A stretch of DNA of 64,000 nucleotides from positions 32,931,725 to 32,995,724 of the forward strand of contig JAQFVV010000002.1 in assembly GCA_028023455.1 (NCBI GenBank), in the 5' to 3' direction. Numbering within the stretch: position 1 is the stretch's first letter; each line of letters begins with the position of its first letter. The position numbers and the translations under genes were made by a program. This document shows, in pieces, positions 54,745 to 64,000 of the stretch. Under the pieces are notes generated by a model. That model was not told the DNA's origin, did no database searches, and saw nothing but the letters and a program-made list of their open reading frames with translations. This DNA comes from Epiperipatus broadwayi (taxonomy: Eukaryota; Onychophora; Udeonychophora; Euonychophora; Peripatidae).

Positions 54745-56190
54745 ATTATTTGTTAAATAGAATGGAATTGCAGCTTCTTTATAGCCCAGGTCTTCCACCC
54801 TAGAAGAACCTGATTTTTGCATGGGCAATTTTGCGCAGGATGCTTCAGAATACCACTTAAGAAAGAATGAAGAAACTATCCCAGATGACATTACATCTAT
54901 CTTGAACATTTTTTAGGAATTCTACATCATTCACTTTTTATAATTTTAAATTATTAAATTGAACACATTTTCCCCTCTCATAAATAATTAAAATTTTTAA
55001 AGCTGAGAAAAGAAAGTTAATTATTTATAAAATACTGCATAGGAACTCGTTAAGTATTTTCTTTAATGTATGCAAATTTTTACGTGCAGTAGTTTGTTTT
55101 AATCAATATTAAATATTTTTAGGTTCATTCTTTTTTGTATGCGCTATCGTGAATAAATAGAAAATTTTATGAAGAATTGATTAAATCCTACTGGAGAAAC
55201 ATAATTTTAATTTAAACGAATGAATGTTTATTGTGAATTACTGAAAAAATTGACTTTTATTTCTTTTTAGTTTTCTGGATAGATTTTAAACTATGTTTGA
55301 GATGTTATAGTTTATCAGAAGTACAATACCTTGTTGTGTCTACCTCTTTTTCTGTTGTTATTTGTGCTAAACTTTGTTTTGTGTGTGTGTGTGCGCGCGC
55401 GATTAAATGTATACGCTCGTATTAGTATTTGTATATTTATAATTTAAATTTCTCTGGAAAATTCATAAAAGGTCATGTCTTTTTAACAACTTTAACATTT
55501 AGACAAAATGTGTGGATCTTTTTAAATTTGCTATGGCAACTCACATTTATGGATGTAGACGTACCATATGTACGTGTGTGTGCTTGTAAGGATTAATACA
55601 CTTTTATTTATTTTATTAAATCTAAAAATACTTATTTTTAAAAAAGTGTAACAGTTGTAAACATTCAATATTAATGGTTTAATCTAGTTGCAAATTAATC
55701 TTTATATATAGTTATTCGTACTTACCACTCTACTTTCAAATGCCTTTATTTGTGCCTCAAGACGATTCAAGAGGCATAAGTTTTACAATGCAATCAACAA
55801 GAATCATTACAAAGAAATTTAGGGAGTGTCGGTGCGTGTCAAGCGCATCCGCACCCATACACTTGATTCAATGCATATGATTTTGAACATTCAAGTATAA
55901 ATGTATGGATAGGTGAGTGGGATATTAATAGTTCCAGAAGTGCAGTGACACAAAATTCACCTGCCCTTCCAGACTTACACACATAAACCCAACTTCTTAT
56001 GCTGAAATTATTGTTCACAAAACTGTCCAATTATACATGTCCATTTCTCCATTAGTTATTTGGAGACAAAAATGTTGTTATATTAACAGCAATGTTACAC
56101 TTTCAGAACACTTCTATTCGTGTCTCATTATTATTTGGGGCCATAGCTTGAAAGAAACAAGGCAACCGCTTCAGTTGCAGTGGGAATATT
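54745..56190. other. AT-rich DNA, TG/CG dinucleotide run
   Basis: (TG)n(CG)n at about 55379-55401. The minus-strand stretch at 54745-54909 encodes a short unrecognised peptide. No supported gene. Confidence 0.45.
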
Positions 56191-56194
56191 GCCC

Positions 56195-56333
56195 TTGGAT
56201 TGTCTAATTGTACAAGTCTATTTCACCATTTGAGCATTCCCAGTACTGTTATAAATGAGAAGGTGTTTGGATTGTCCAATTGTACAAGTCTATTTCACCA
56301 TTAAAGCTCTCCCAGTTCTGTTATAAATGGCTT
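56195..56333. repeat. 72-bp tandem repeat, two copies
   Basis: Units start at 56195 and 56267 and share AATTGTACAAGTCTATTTCA and CTGTTATAAATG. A divergent third relative lies near 56020-56060. Confidence 0.85.
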
Positions 56334-56696
56334 TATAGGTATATATGCTTATTTCTTGGTTTGCATGGCATACCACTTGTAGAGCAGTCACTTTCCCTTC
56401 TATCTATTCCTAATCTTTTATTAATTTGTTCAGGCTTAACTACCTTCATTTCCTAGGATTTATCATCGTGATATGTTAGTGCTCTTTGGGCTGTTATAAT
56501 TTCTAATTACTAATATATCGATTTATTTATTATGTAAGGTAAGCACTACACTAGGCAAGGCATGGCCCTAGTTTGATCTGGTTCCAAGTCTGATCGGCTA
56601 GCCATGGCTGGCATGTCCTCTTGTCATGGTCCTTGGCATCATTTAACAATTTGAAGTATAATACCTCAATATTGTAATCAATACCCTTTTCAAAAG

Positions 56697-57011
56697 TTAC
56701 CTTATTTCGTGCCAACCAGATGACAAAGTTAACATAACCTGCAATCTAACACTGCCAAAGGAGCCCTTTTTAAAAGCTTTCACCATATCCACCCAGGTCC
56801 AGTCTTTATCTGTGGACTTTTGCAATGTCAGGTAGCGTAGTTTATTCCAGGTCTCACATTCCTGAAGAATGTGGGAAATTGTTTCATCGGTTTTCTTGCA
56901 CAGAGGGCATATCGGATCCATTTTATACTACCGCTTGTGGTGGAGGAATGCAGCCGTTGGTAGGGCCTCAAGGTTAACTTTAATTATAAAGTCTATTAAT
57001 TTCGCCTCCAG
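56697..57011 (-). pseudogene. LINE lineage N, C-terminal fragment
   Basis: Minus strand: LEAKLIDFIIKVNLEALPTA, AFLHHKR, stop, YKMDPICPLCKKTDETISHI, LQEC, then KDWTWVDMVKAFKKGSFG and LTLSSGWHEI. Contains the zinc knuckle C-x2-C-x8-H-x4-C. One stop in 105 codons, so this is a comparatively young 5'-truncated LINE fragment. Slightly higher GC than its surroundings. Confidence 0.75.
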
Positions 57012-57014
57012 CTA

Positions 57015-58030
57015 CCACTGTATGTGTGAAAAGTGTTTTCTTAATTTTTTATGTAAGTAGAGTTAGTTGAAAGTTAATCATATGCACATTTATGTATAGA
57101 GCACTTTACCTCAAATCAGAAAAATAATTACAGCTTTAATAGACTCCATTGTCAAAAATTTATTGATTTATTAAAAGATCACGTGAATAATTACGTAAAT
57201 CAAATATCAAAATCTGGGAAACTTGATATTTAGAACTTCCTCATCATAGAAAATTCCATGTATAAATATTTGTTTACTATACATTTGTTGTTATTGTTGC
57301 TTTATTTATAATAATTCAGTTTACTCTTAGATAATGCAGTGATGGTCTAATTCGCAGTGAAACAATTTCTGCCTGAACCTCACCGTTCTGCATTGGGAGA
57401 TACTGAACATTAACAATATTTTATTTGCATCAACACCGTTGTAAATATATTTGCATTTCTTGTAATCTTAATTTCATTTGATTTTTGGATATCATTTTTA
57501 ACTAAAATAAATTTTTGTTGCGAGTAGTTCAAAAAAGTAGTTAGGATTATAGGAGCTTATTGAATAATTGTAATTTTTTAAAAAAAAATACCGTTGTATA
57601 ACCTACTGCTTGGCAATACATCTGCACTTTTCAGGAAGAAAGAGTGAACAATGAAGAGATATTCCTCATCAGCTAGTTAATTGTCAGGAGTGAGAAATGT
57701 GTGTTCTTTCTAATTTGTTTTTACCTTCTAAGAATGCCTAGCCATTTACTGATCACTATTGAATAATTTCATTAGCTGTTTGTTGGCTCCTGAAGAAAAA
57801 ATTCTAAGATTGCTTGGAAATCCTGAGCTGTCTGAAAAAATCCATTGGAATTCAAATCTTAGGTCATATGCATTGCAAACAACTGCTCAAACCATTGCAA
57901 CATAAATCTTCATATAAAAAAACAACACCTTTTATTTTCAAAGTTTGTAGGCTAACTCATTTGCAGGATATTATTGAATAATAATGATGTTTATAAACCA
58001 GAAAATACTATTATCTTAACCATTCATGGA
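57015..58030. other. AT-rich DNA, no feature recognised
   Basis: No supported feature. Confidence 0.45.
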
Positions 58031-58034
58031 TTTG

Positions 58035-58640
58035 TAATAACAGTAGAACATTCAGCATCATTATTTTCAACCAATATCGATCCAGTGCAGAATGAAGATC
58101 TCTCTTAAGTTTATTCCAGTTTCTTCAATCCCTAGACTGTCCTCTTCACATTATCCCAGCAACTTCCTTATTTCATCTATTCATCTCACAAGTAATATCT
58201 TTCTAAGTTTTCACACTCTTTTGGAATCCAGTTTAAGATCTTCAATTGTCCATCTATAATCATCTCTTCTAGCAATATTCCAACCCAACTCCATTTCACT
58301 TTTTTAATTCTTTCGTAGATATCAATAATACCTGTTTGTTCTCTCATCCATGTATTTCATTTTTGATATCTTCTTGTTATTTCTGACATACATTTCTCCA
58401 TATTTCATTAAATGGTATGAAATCTCTGTATTGTTCTTCTGTTAAATGTCCATGTCTCAGATCCACATATAAGAACTGGTCAAACACTTTATTAAAAACA
58501 TTCCCTTTTCAAACATATTTGCTTTTAACATTCTATGATTAATTTCATCCCTTACGATTCCATCTGTGTAGTTTCTAACTTCTATTTCATGATTTACAAT
58601 TTTTATTTTCTTATGAGAAAATTTCCAAACATTTCTTTAG
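58035..58640 (-). pseudogene. LINE lineage K, C-terminal fragment (copy 5)
   Basis: Minus strand gives, across frames, LYGSETW-like, MEKCMSEITRRYQK, NTWMREQTGIIDIYERIKKV, KWSWVGILLEEM and the terminal RDLHSALD-like region. This is the most readable lineage K copy and allowed the others to be identified. Many frameshifts. Confidence 0.8.
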
Positions 58641-58644
58641 TTTT

Positions 58645-59830
58645 TTTAGCATTTTTTTTTTTTGCTTTTATCTGATAACTCTTATGGCATTTCCTGAAAC
58701 TCAAGCAGTATTTTACATCTTTTGAAAAATCTAGATAACTTAAATAATCTTAATTTATTTTTATCCTCTTAGCTCCCTACTTGTGGTCTTTCAAAATTGC
58801 TATAAAAGTTTTGGAGATATGGAGTCATCTTATCATAACCCCTTTTCAATGTTAATCTTAATATCATCATGTAATCTAATCATTACTTGTTGCATTTTGA
58901 TAAACAATATTATAATAATAAAATACAGGATAATCAAACATATCCTTATTTTGTGCATTTGGAAGTTAAACTTAATTAATTCTAAATAATAGTCTAAATA
59001 TCACTACAAGCAGATTTGATCACAAACTTTCAGCCAAGCAAAACATTTATAATGTTTTGAAAGATTGATAATGAAAAAAGAAGGGGGTGACCCATGAGGT
59101 AGACAAATTCCACCATAACCATAGTAATAAATAAGTCTCTAAGCAGCCTAAAAATCAAATAGATGGTGTTATTCTGAAGTAGTGGCATTTCATTTGGTCA
59201 TCTAGGAATGATGTCAACTTACATCCATCGGCAGTAACTACCGCCATTTCATCAAGAAACAATGTAATAATAATAATAATAATATTTGAATTCAACAGCA
59301 GCCAATTATAGTGATATCGAATAAGAAAAATTATGTAGATAGCATGTTAAGAAACATCATTATAATGAAAGTGGTAGCATACTTCAGGCTAATGTCTCTC
59401 CAATATTTTTCTGCAGAGAAATTAATGAAGAGATGACAATACTCATTAGGTTAATCCATTGTACTTTCTAATCAAGAATATCTATACCCATTTACTAACC
59501 AATATTTGAATGTTCTAACAGATTGGCTTTGGGTCATTCAGATTTTTTTTTTAAAAAAAAAATAAACTAGCTAGAAAGCCTCAGATAGTTGGAATTCCAA
59601 GTTTTACCTAAATCTGAATCTTAACTTATGGGATTGATAGGAAAATGTGACGAACTCCACATTTCCAGTTAAAGATCATTACATTTGCCTGAAGATTTGG
59701 GATGATGCTATATTGGATGCGATAATATTTGGACTATTTCCATCATCTATCAGTAAATGTTGAATGTATCGAAAATTTTAAACTTTACTTAAGCTTTTCA
59801 TTATAAGCAACTTCTTAGTAATAACACACA
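58645..59830. other. AT-rich DNA, no feature recognised
   Basis: (TAA)n at about 59265-59283. No gene. Confidence 0.5.
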
Positions 59831-59849
59831 AATAGACATCACAGGTTAG

Positions 59850-60000
59850 TAATTACATGTTTCGGGTCATACTGTTCTCCACTTTTCTTCATGTGTTGCT
59901 GGCTTGACCAGTAACAATATTAGCATAGGAATTGAACTTACACCTTCAAATTCTCAAATATCAAATTTTAAGGTGATGCTTAACCAATTGAACCATTCTG
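59850..60000 (-). repeat. tRNA-like module and hammerhead relic behind PLE type 2
   Basis: Minus strand: TGGTTCAATTGGTTAAGCA (A box and D arm), a CACCTT/AAGGTG stem, then GTAAGTTCAATTCCTATG (B box). After ACTGGTCAAGCCAGC follow ATGAAGA and CGAAACATGTAATTAC, a relic of CTGAAGA, GAAA and a palindromic ACATGT stem III. Same order as at 3398-3548. Confidence 0.5.
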
Positions 60001-60029
60001 AGAAAGGCAACAGATAGTAGAAATTTCAT

Positions 60030-60330
60030 TTATTTATATATGAGGGTTGGTTCAAATCCTCTTGAATCCTTCAAATTTTTTGAAAACTTTTTCCTAAGAG
60101 CAATGTTAATTAGAGACTTCCATACACTATGTATTGCCACACTGGATTGACTTATGGGATTATTTGCCATTATCCAGCAAGCAGCTTCCTTGAATTCTCT
60201 TTTGTGCACCTCTTCCTCTCTATCAAATATTTTTGTATTTTCCTAATTGACCATATGATCATTAGTACATACATGGTCTGCTAATGTAGAGGTTTTTTCT
60301 CTTTTAACCATTAGTTCATTACGAAATGAA
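60030..60330 (-). pseudogene. Penelope-like element type 2, C-terminal fragment (copy 2)
   Basis: Minus strand: REKTSTLADHVCTNDHMVN, stop, ENTKIFDREEEVHKREFKEA, ACWIMANNPISQSSVAIHSV, WKSLI. Strong match to the tail of PLE GIY-YIG endonucleases (T-ADH-NH-NW-K-DRE, then R-KEA-I, then W-L). The upstream nuclease core and RT are missing. Aligns with 3184-3387. Confidence 0.7.
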
Positions 60331-60334
60331 CATA

Positions 60335-61025
60335 AGAAAGATACTATTTCTTAAACTGAAAATTGATAAAATATTTGAACCAACAAAAAAAAGGGTTGTC
60401 TTTATTTACGTGTAACATATGCTATTAGGAATACTTTTTTTTTTTACATTCCAGAGCTATTTACTGTAAGGTTGAATAATTAGATGTGAGATAATAGTGC
60501 TTTAATATTCTCATCCAGTGTTATTCACATCCCCAGACTAGTTTTTATATTTATGGCATCTAATCCCTTTGGATAACATACAGTAGTCATCTCTTACTAC
60601 TTTAATTTTAAATTTCAAAAAAAATGATACTACTTTAATTTTATAGTCAAGTTAATAATAGCTAGGAATGCAAAAAAGAAAAAGTTAACTTGCTTGGCCC
60701 TGGAATGGAATAGTGTGAAAAGATATGTACCTAATCATTTGATTGCTTATTTCAAAACAATGTTACTAAGATCAATTAATACTACTCTACTGCAAAAAGG
60801 CTGTCAAACAACTATTTGAAAGAGATATAAATACAGTATTGAAATTAAAATGAAAAATCTTGTTAAAGTTTGATTTTTTTTTTTTTTTTTTAAAGGTGAA
60901 TTTTATATGCTTTAATCAAAATTAGAATGCACTCAGACGCAGACCTAAATTCTATTAATAATAAGTATTATATCTTTTTGATCACAAACAAGAAAAATGT
61001 GTGTGTATCTAAATATATACTCTCC
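60335..61025. other. AT-rich DNA, no feature recognised
   Basis: A T-run at about 60873-60892. No gene. Confidence 0.5.
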
Positions 61026-61029
61026 ATTC

Positions 61030-61985
61030 TATCACCTAAACAGAGATGTGATGTACTGTGGCTTCTCCTTAAATGGAGTCTGGAATCTCTCAGCAATTAT
61101 ACCCAGAGAAACCTGTTATCTACTTTATTTTCCATTCCCCACTCTATGTTTTCCTATATGCTGCTCCATCCCATTTCCACAACATAATCTTTGTCAACTC
61201 TATGGCCTTTATATGTAAATCCCCCTTATCTTTTCCCAAACCCAGCATAAAAAAAGCAATAATTCACTTTCTGTATAATCACTTTTTTTATATTTATTCT
61301 TCCATAACTTCATTATTTGTACCCTTCTGTTTTCAAACATTTACATACAATTAACAAATGCCTAATATTTTCTATGCCTTCCTTACACAATTTACAGACT
61401 AAATCACCCATATTTTTCCATTTACATGTATATTCTCTTATTGCTAAAGATCCTGTTCGAGCCTTAAACAGTAAACTACTTTCCTTACTATTATCATATA
61501 TTAACTCACACCTAATATTCTGTTTACTTCTATATATATTTAAACTCTTTTTACACACCATACTAGTTCTCCATCTCTCTAATTCCCTATTCTTTATTAA
61601 TAAATCTATTCTTTTATTCTGTTCCTTACCACTATAACAATCCTCCTAACACAATCATCCCATCTTTTGTATAAATATACTGTTATAAATTCTTTATCCA
61701 AATATTTTGCATATCACATTACCTTTCTCACCCATCTTGTTGCCTGCCCTTTACTTGTAACCCAATTAAATACTATTTTGGCTATTCTTTTATTATCCGT
61801 AAACTGCAATCTACCAAACATTTTCATTTTACTTTGCATCTCTCATATAAAAACTTGACCATCCCATTTCTCCTTGAATTGCCTCCCTTGCTGTCCATAC
61901 ATCTGCAACAATGCATGTCTTCCTACTTCCCTTTGTACTTTTTCTAAGTAATCTAATACACCTTTACTAACACAATGCATCATTA
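61030..61985 (-). pseudogene. LINE lineage G, C-terminal third (copy 2)
   Basis: Minus-strand relative of 21143-22150, with the same 3' UTR. The frame at 61313-61561 gives LVCKLCKEGIENIRHLLIVC, with the zinc knuckle C-x2-C-x8-H-x4-C. At its 5' end (61935-61985) the LEKVQRE region is cut and directly abuts a family C element. Frameshifts throughout. Confidence 0.75.
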
Positions 61986-61989
61986 CCAT

Positions 61990-62340
61990 ATGTTAACAGA
62001 GCAAACTCTCCATACAGTAGCGCCACCCAGTGCAAGTCATGGTAATCAATGGATGCAAGGTTTATGTACTAAATCCCTATTTAGTGCCTACTTACCCAGT
62101 ACCCCTAGATTAGGTTCTAGCTTGTGGCTTTCATCAGTGTGACAGCACTCGACCTAGATCTTAGGATCTAATGCAACTCTCAAGCTAGAAACTAGTCTGG
62201 GGATATTGGTTGAGTATGCACTAAATAGGGATTTTATGCACAAACCTCCTTGCATCCATTGATTACTCTGGCTGTGATAACAATTTGTGTAAGCGTAAAG
62301 AATGGTGATCATATGATGTTTCGTGGTTTAACTCTATTAC
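61990..62340. repeat. Family C palindrome, copy 10, ribozymes decayed
   Basis: The left half (minus) carries CTGATGA but GAAC in place of GAAA (about 62100-62150). The right half (plus) keeps only GAAACTAGTC, TGGGG (about 62183-62205). Ends with GATCATATGATGTTTCG. Confidence 0.8.
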
Positions 62341-62344
62341 CTAT

Positions 62345-62675
62345 CTACAAAAATATTTATGTTATTAAATTGTGATGAGGATTATTATATTCACTTTTTT
62401 TTTAAAAAAAAAAGATGTTTATTTAAAAATATTTGTCTTTTTAATTATTTTAAATTTTACAATTTTGAATAATTTAAGAGAAAAACTACAGAAATATCTC
62501 AAATATAGCATAATCGTGAGCGTATTGTACATTTTTTAATATAAAAAATGATAAATTATGCAATCTGTATTCTTTGTTTTAATATTTTACATGTTTTAAA
62601 TTATTAAACAAATATACTTTTACATTATTACTATTTTGTCATTGTTTAAACCTGTGTAACATATATAATTAATTT
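62345..62675. other. AT-rich DNA, no feature recognised
   Basis: No supported feature. Confidence 0.5.
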
Positions 62676-62677
62676 AT

Positions 62678-62841
62678 AATATTTAAATCACCCTCCCAAA
62701 CTTTATGATATTTCAGCAACGCCCTCTATAAATAAATATAAAGTCTGAACTTCAAACAGCTGACTCAAAAGTTCAGACTTTATATTTATTCACAGGGCAT
62801 CCTGAAATATAACGTTTGGGGGTGGGGGTGATTTGAATATT
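62678..62841. repeat. Near-perfect hairpin element, 164 bp
   Basis: Arms of about 73 bp (62678-62753 and 62768-62841) contain AAGTCTGAACTT and AGTTCAGACTT, with GGCATCC/AACGCCC and CCCAAAC/GTTTGGG pairs. Loop about 14 bp. MITE-like. Confidence 0.85.
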
Positions 62842-63426
62842 TTCTATTTAATTTTCAGTTAGCAATATATGCTAAAATATAATTAAATTAATATTCTAAT
62901 TATGTATAATAATTAATATCTTCTATAGATCCATAGGAATGTTTTATGTTTTTACCGATTTTGACCAATAAATTTAAAAATTTTCCTCACAGGAAATCTA
63001 AATAAAGAAAAGCAAGGTACTTCTTAAGTGCCGAGTAGTTAAATATCAGAAATTTAATAATTATATAGAAATGGTGATGATATATATATGGAAATTATTT
63101 AATCAATGAGTAATATTCACATAGATTTTGAAAAATGATGTATAAATTAGCTGAGTATATCCAAATCATGAACTAGGTAACCCAAAGTTGAGTTAGCCAA
63201 CTTAGTTAAAAAGTTTACACTTGTGTTTTGAGAATATGGTAATAGGGAACATATTGAGCAAGTCACTCAAAAGCTTTTTAGATTTCCCTCTGCCATGATG
63301 TTAGATTCATGAAAGATTTTTATGCACATATACATAGCACCAGATACAATAGCATATATTAAAACTAAACATGACATTAAATCTTACAATTTTTAATACA
63401 CTAGTATATAAATAAATAATTAGTAT

Positions 63427-63462
63427 AGCTAGTTTACGGCATGAATGCCGTCTTCAGTAACA
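63427..63462 (-). ncRNA. Hammerhead-like relic behind PLE type 3
   Basis: Minus strand CTGAAGA, then a perfect stem II CGGCAT-TC-ATGCCG, then TAAACTAGC. The first G of GAAA is T, so it should not cleave. It lies about 160 bp downstream of the PLE C-terminus, as expected for PLE-associated hammerheads. Confidence 0.5.
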
Positions 63463-63589
63463 TGGTTAAAAATTTAAAAATGAAACTGTCACTAAAATTA
63501 CACATTAATCTTTCTATATGAATGGCCAAATTCCTATAACTTACACATATTTACATAATTATATTGCTTATTTGACAAATCATCTATTA

Positions 63590-63944
63590 TTTTTTATCAA
63601 ATATGCCTCTTTGATTTTTCTTATTCTCAAATCACTTTCTACATGCAAAAGAAAACCATTGTCAAAACAAAAAATTCTAACAAAATATTCCGCATACACA
63701 GATTTAATCTATCTCCAAAATAATATAATTTTCTATATAATAGTTCATATTCATGAAATCGCTTTTTTAATACAGATTTCAGCCCACCTGTCTGGCTTAT
63801 ACCTGTATACAACTTTATATATAAATTTACCTTTGTTGATTTATCAACAGCATTCTTTTCATTAATAATTAATTTAACAGTATTTGGTGCTACATTAAAT
63901 GCAGCATTAGAACAAGGAAAAACATTGATATAATCATACCACAC
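63590..63944 (-). pseudogene. Penelope-like element type 3, GIY-YIG region
   Basis: Minus strand: APNTVKLIINEKNAVD, then KVNLYIKLYTGISQTGGLKS, VLKKRFHEYE. This matches the PLE linker K-x-A, YKL-C, YIGQTG, KRF-EH pattern, with the first motif eroded. After a frameshift ESDLRIRKIKEAYLIKNNR and a stop match the domain's C-terminus. No RT domain inside the window. A hammerhead-like relic follows downstream. Confidence 0.6.
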
Positions 63945-64000
63945 CTATTATATATATACTCAATAATAAAATCCATTTTTAATACTTTTCTTTCTCCATC

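Noticed and set aside
54745-54909. Minus-strand peptide with AKLPMQKSGSSRVEDLGYKE
   Set aside because: Looks somewhat protein-like, but no family was recognised and no exon signals support it.
60927-61354. Several overlapping plus-strand frames
   Set aside because: Antisense of LINE lineage G copy 2.
13888-64000. Second exon of the K2P channel
   Set aside because: Looked for a pore signature (TTIGYG or TIGLGD) on the plus strand and found none that could be supported.
1-64000. Naming the species or phylum
   Set aside because: Repeat content excludes bacteria and suggests an invertebrate, but no diagnostic sequence was recognised with confidence.

Overview
This window is AT-rich metazoan DNA, almost certainly from an invertebrate. 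Long introns or intergenic DNA, eukaryotic retrotransposon remnants, tRNA-derived SINEs and one spliced-looking exon all point to an animal. I cannot name the phylum from sequence alone. Only one host gene is supported: the first coding exon of a two-pore-domain potassium channel (13695-13887, + strand). Its first intron appears to run to the right without another recognisable exon, so most of the window is probably intronic or intergenic.

Layout: 1-894 is an uninterrupted (GAA)n microsatellite. 1000-2940 is a nest of inverted repeats holding Penelope-like (PLE, GIY-YIG) fragments and one hammerhead ribozyme. 2.9-12 kb holds a second PLE type with a tRNA-like module, SINEs, a hAT deletion derivative and the C-terminus of a KRBA2/Ginger-like transposase. 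12.6-14.8 kb is the least repetitive stretch and holds the channel exon and a candidate promoter. 15-64 kb is a mosaic of 3'-end LINE fragments, SINEs, hAT and mariner derivatives, and many long inverted repeats.

The main discovery is that four dispersed repeat families that look like plain foldback elements (called A, B, C and H here) each carry a type I hammerhead self-cleaving ribozyme (HHR). The motif is CTGANGA, then a stem II hairpin, then GAAA, then a very short self-complementary stem III, then the cleavage site. About fourteen copies keep the catalytic core and others are visibly decayed. Family B occurs as direct tandem units of 464-474 bp from ribozyme to ribozyme, and family C as a 323-bp unit. 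Two B insertions and one C insertion are flanked by exact target duplications of 15, 10 and 12 bp. Variable duplication length is not what cut-and-paste DNA transposons make. Tandem ribozyme units without a reading frame match the retrozymes and PLE pseudo-LTRs described in animals. PLE protein fragments of at least three types are present as possible partners. The proposed working system is PLE reverse transcriptase acting on short, ribozyme-processed, probably circular RNAs. This is inference; the ribozyme motifs and target duplications are directly visible.

Other mobile DNA: SINE family D (12 copies, tRNA-derived head), SINE family E (3 copies, all with target duplications, one almost a full tRNA cloverleaf), at least six LINE lineages surviving only as fragments, four hAT deletion derivatives, one mariner remnant lacking its catalytic core, and several unrelated hairpin elements. 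No rRNA gene, functional tRNA gene, CRISPR array, bacterial operon or complete protein-coding gene is supported.
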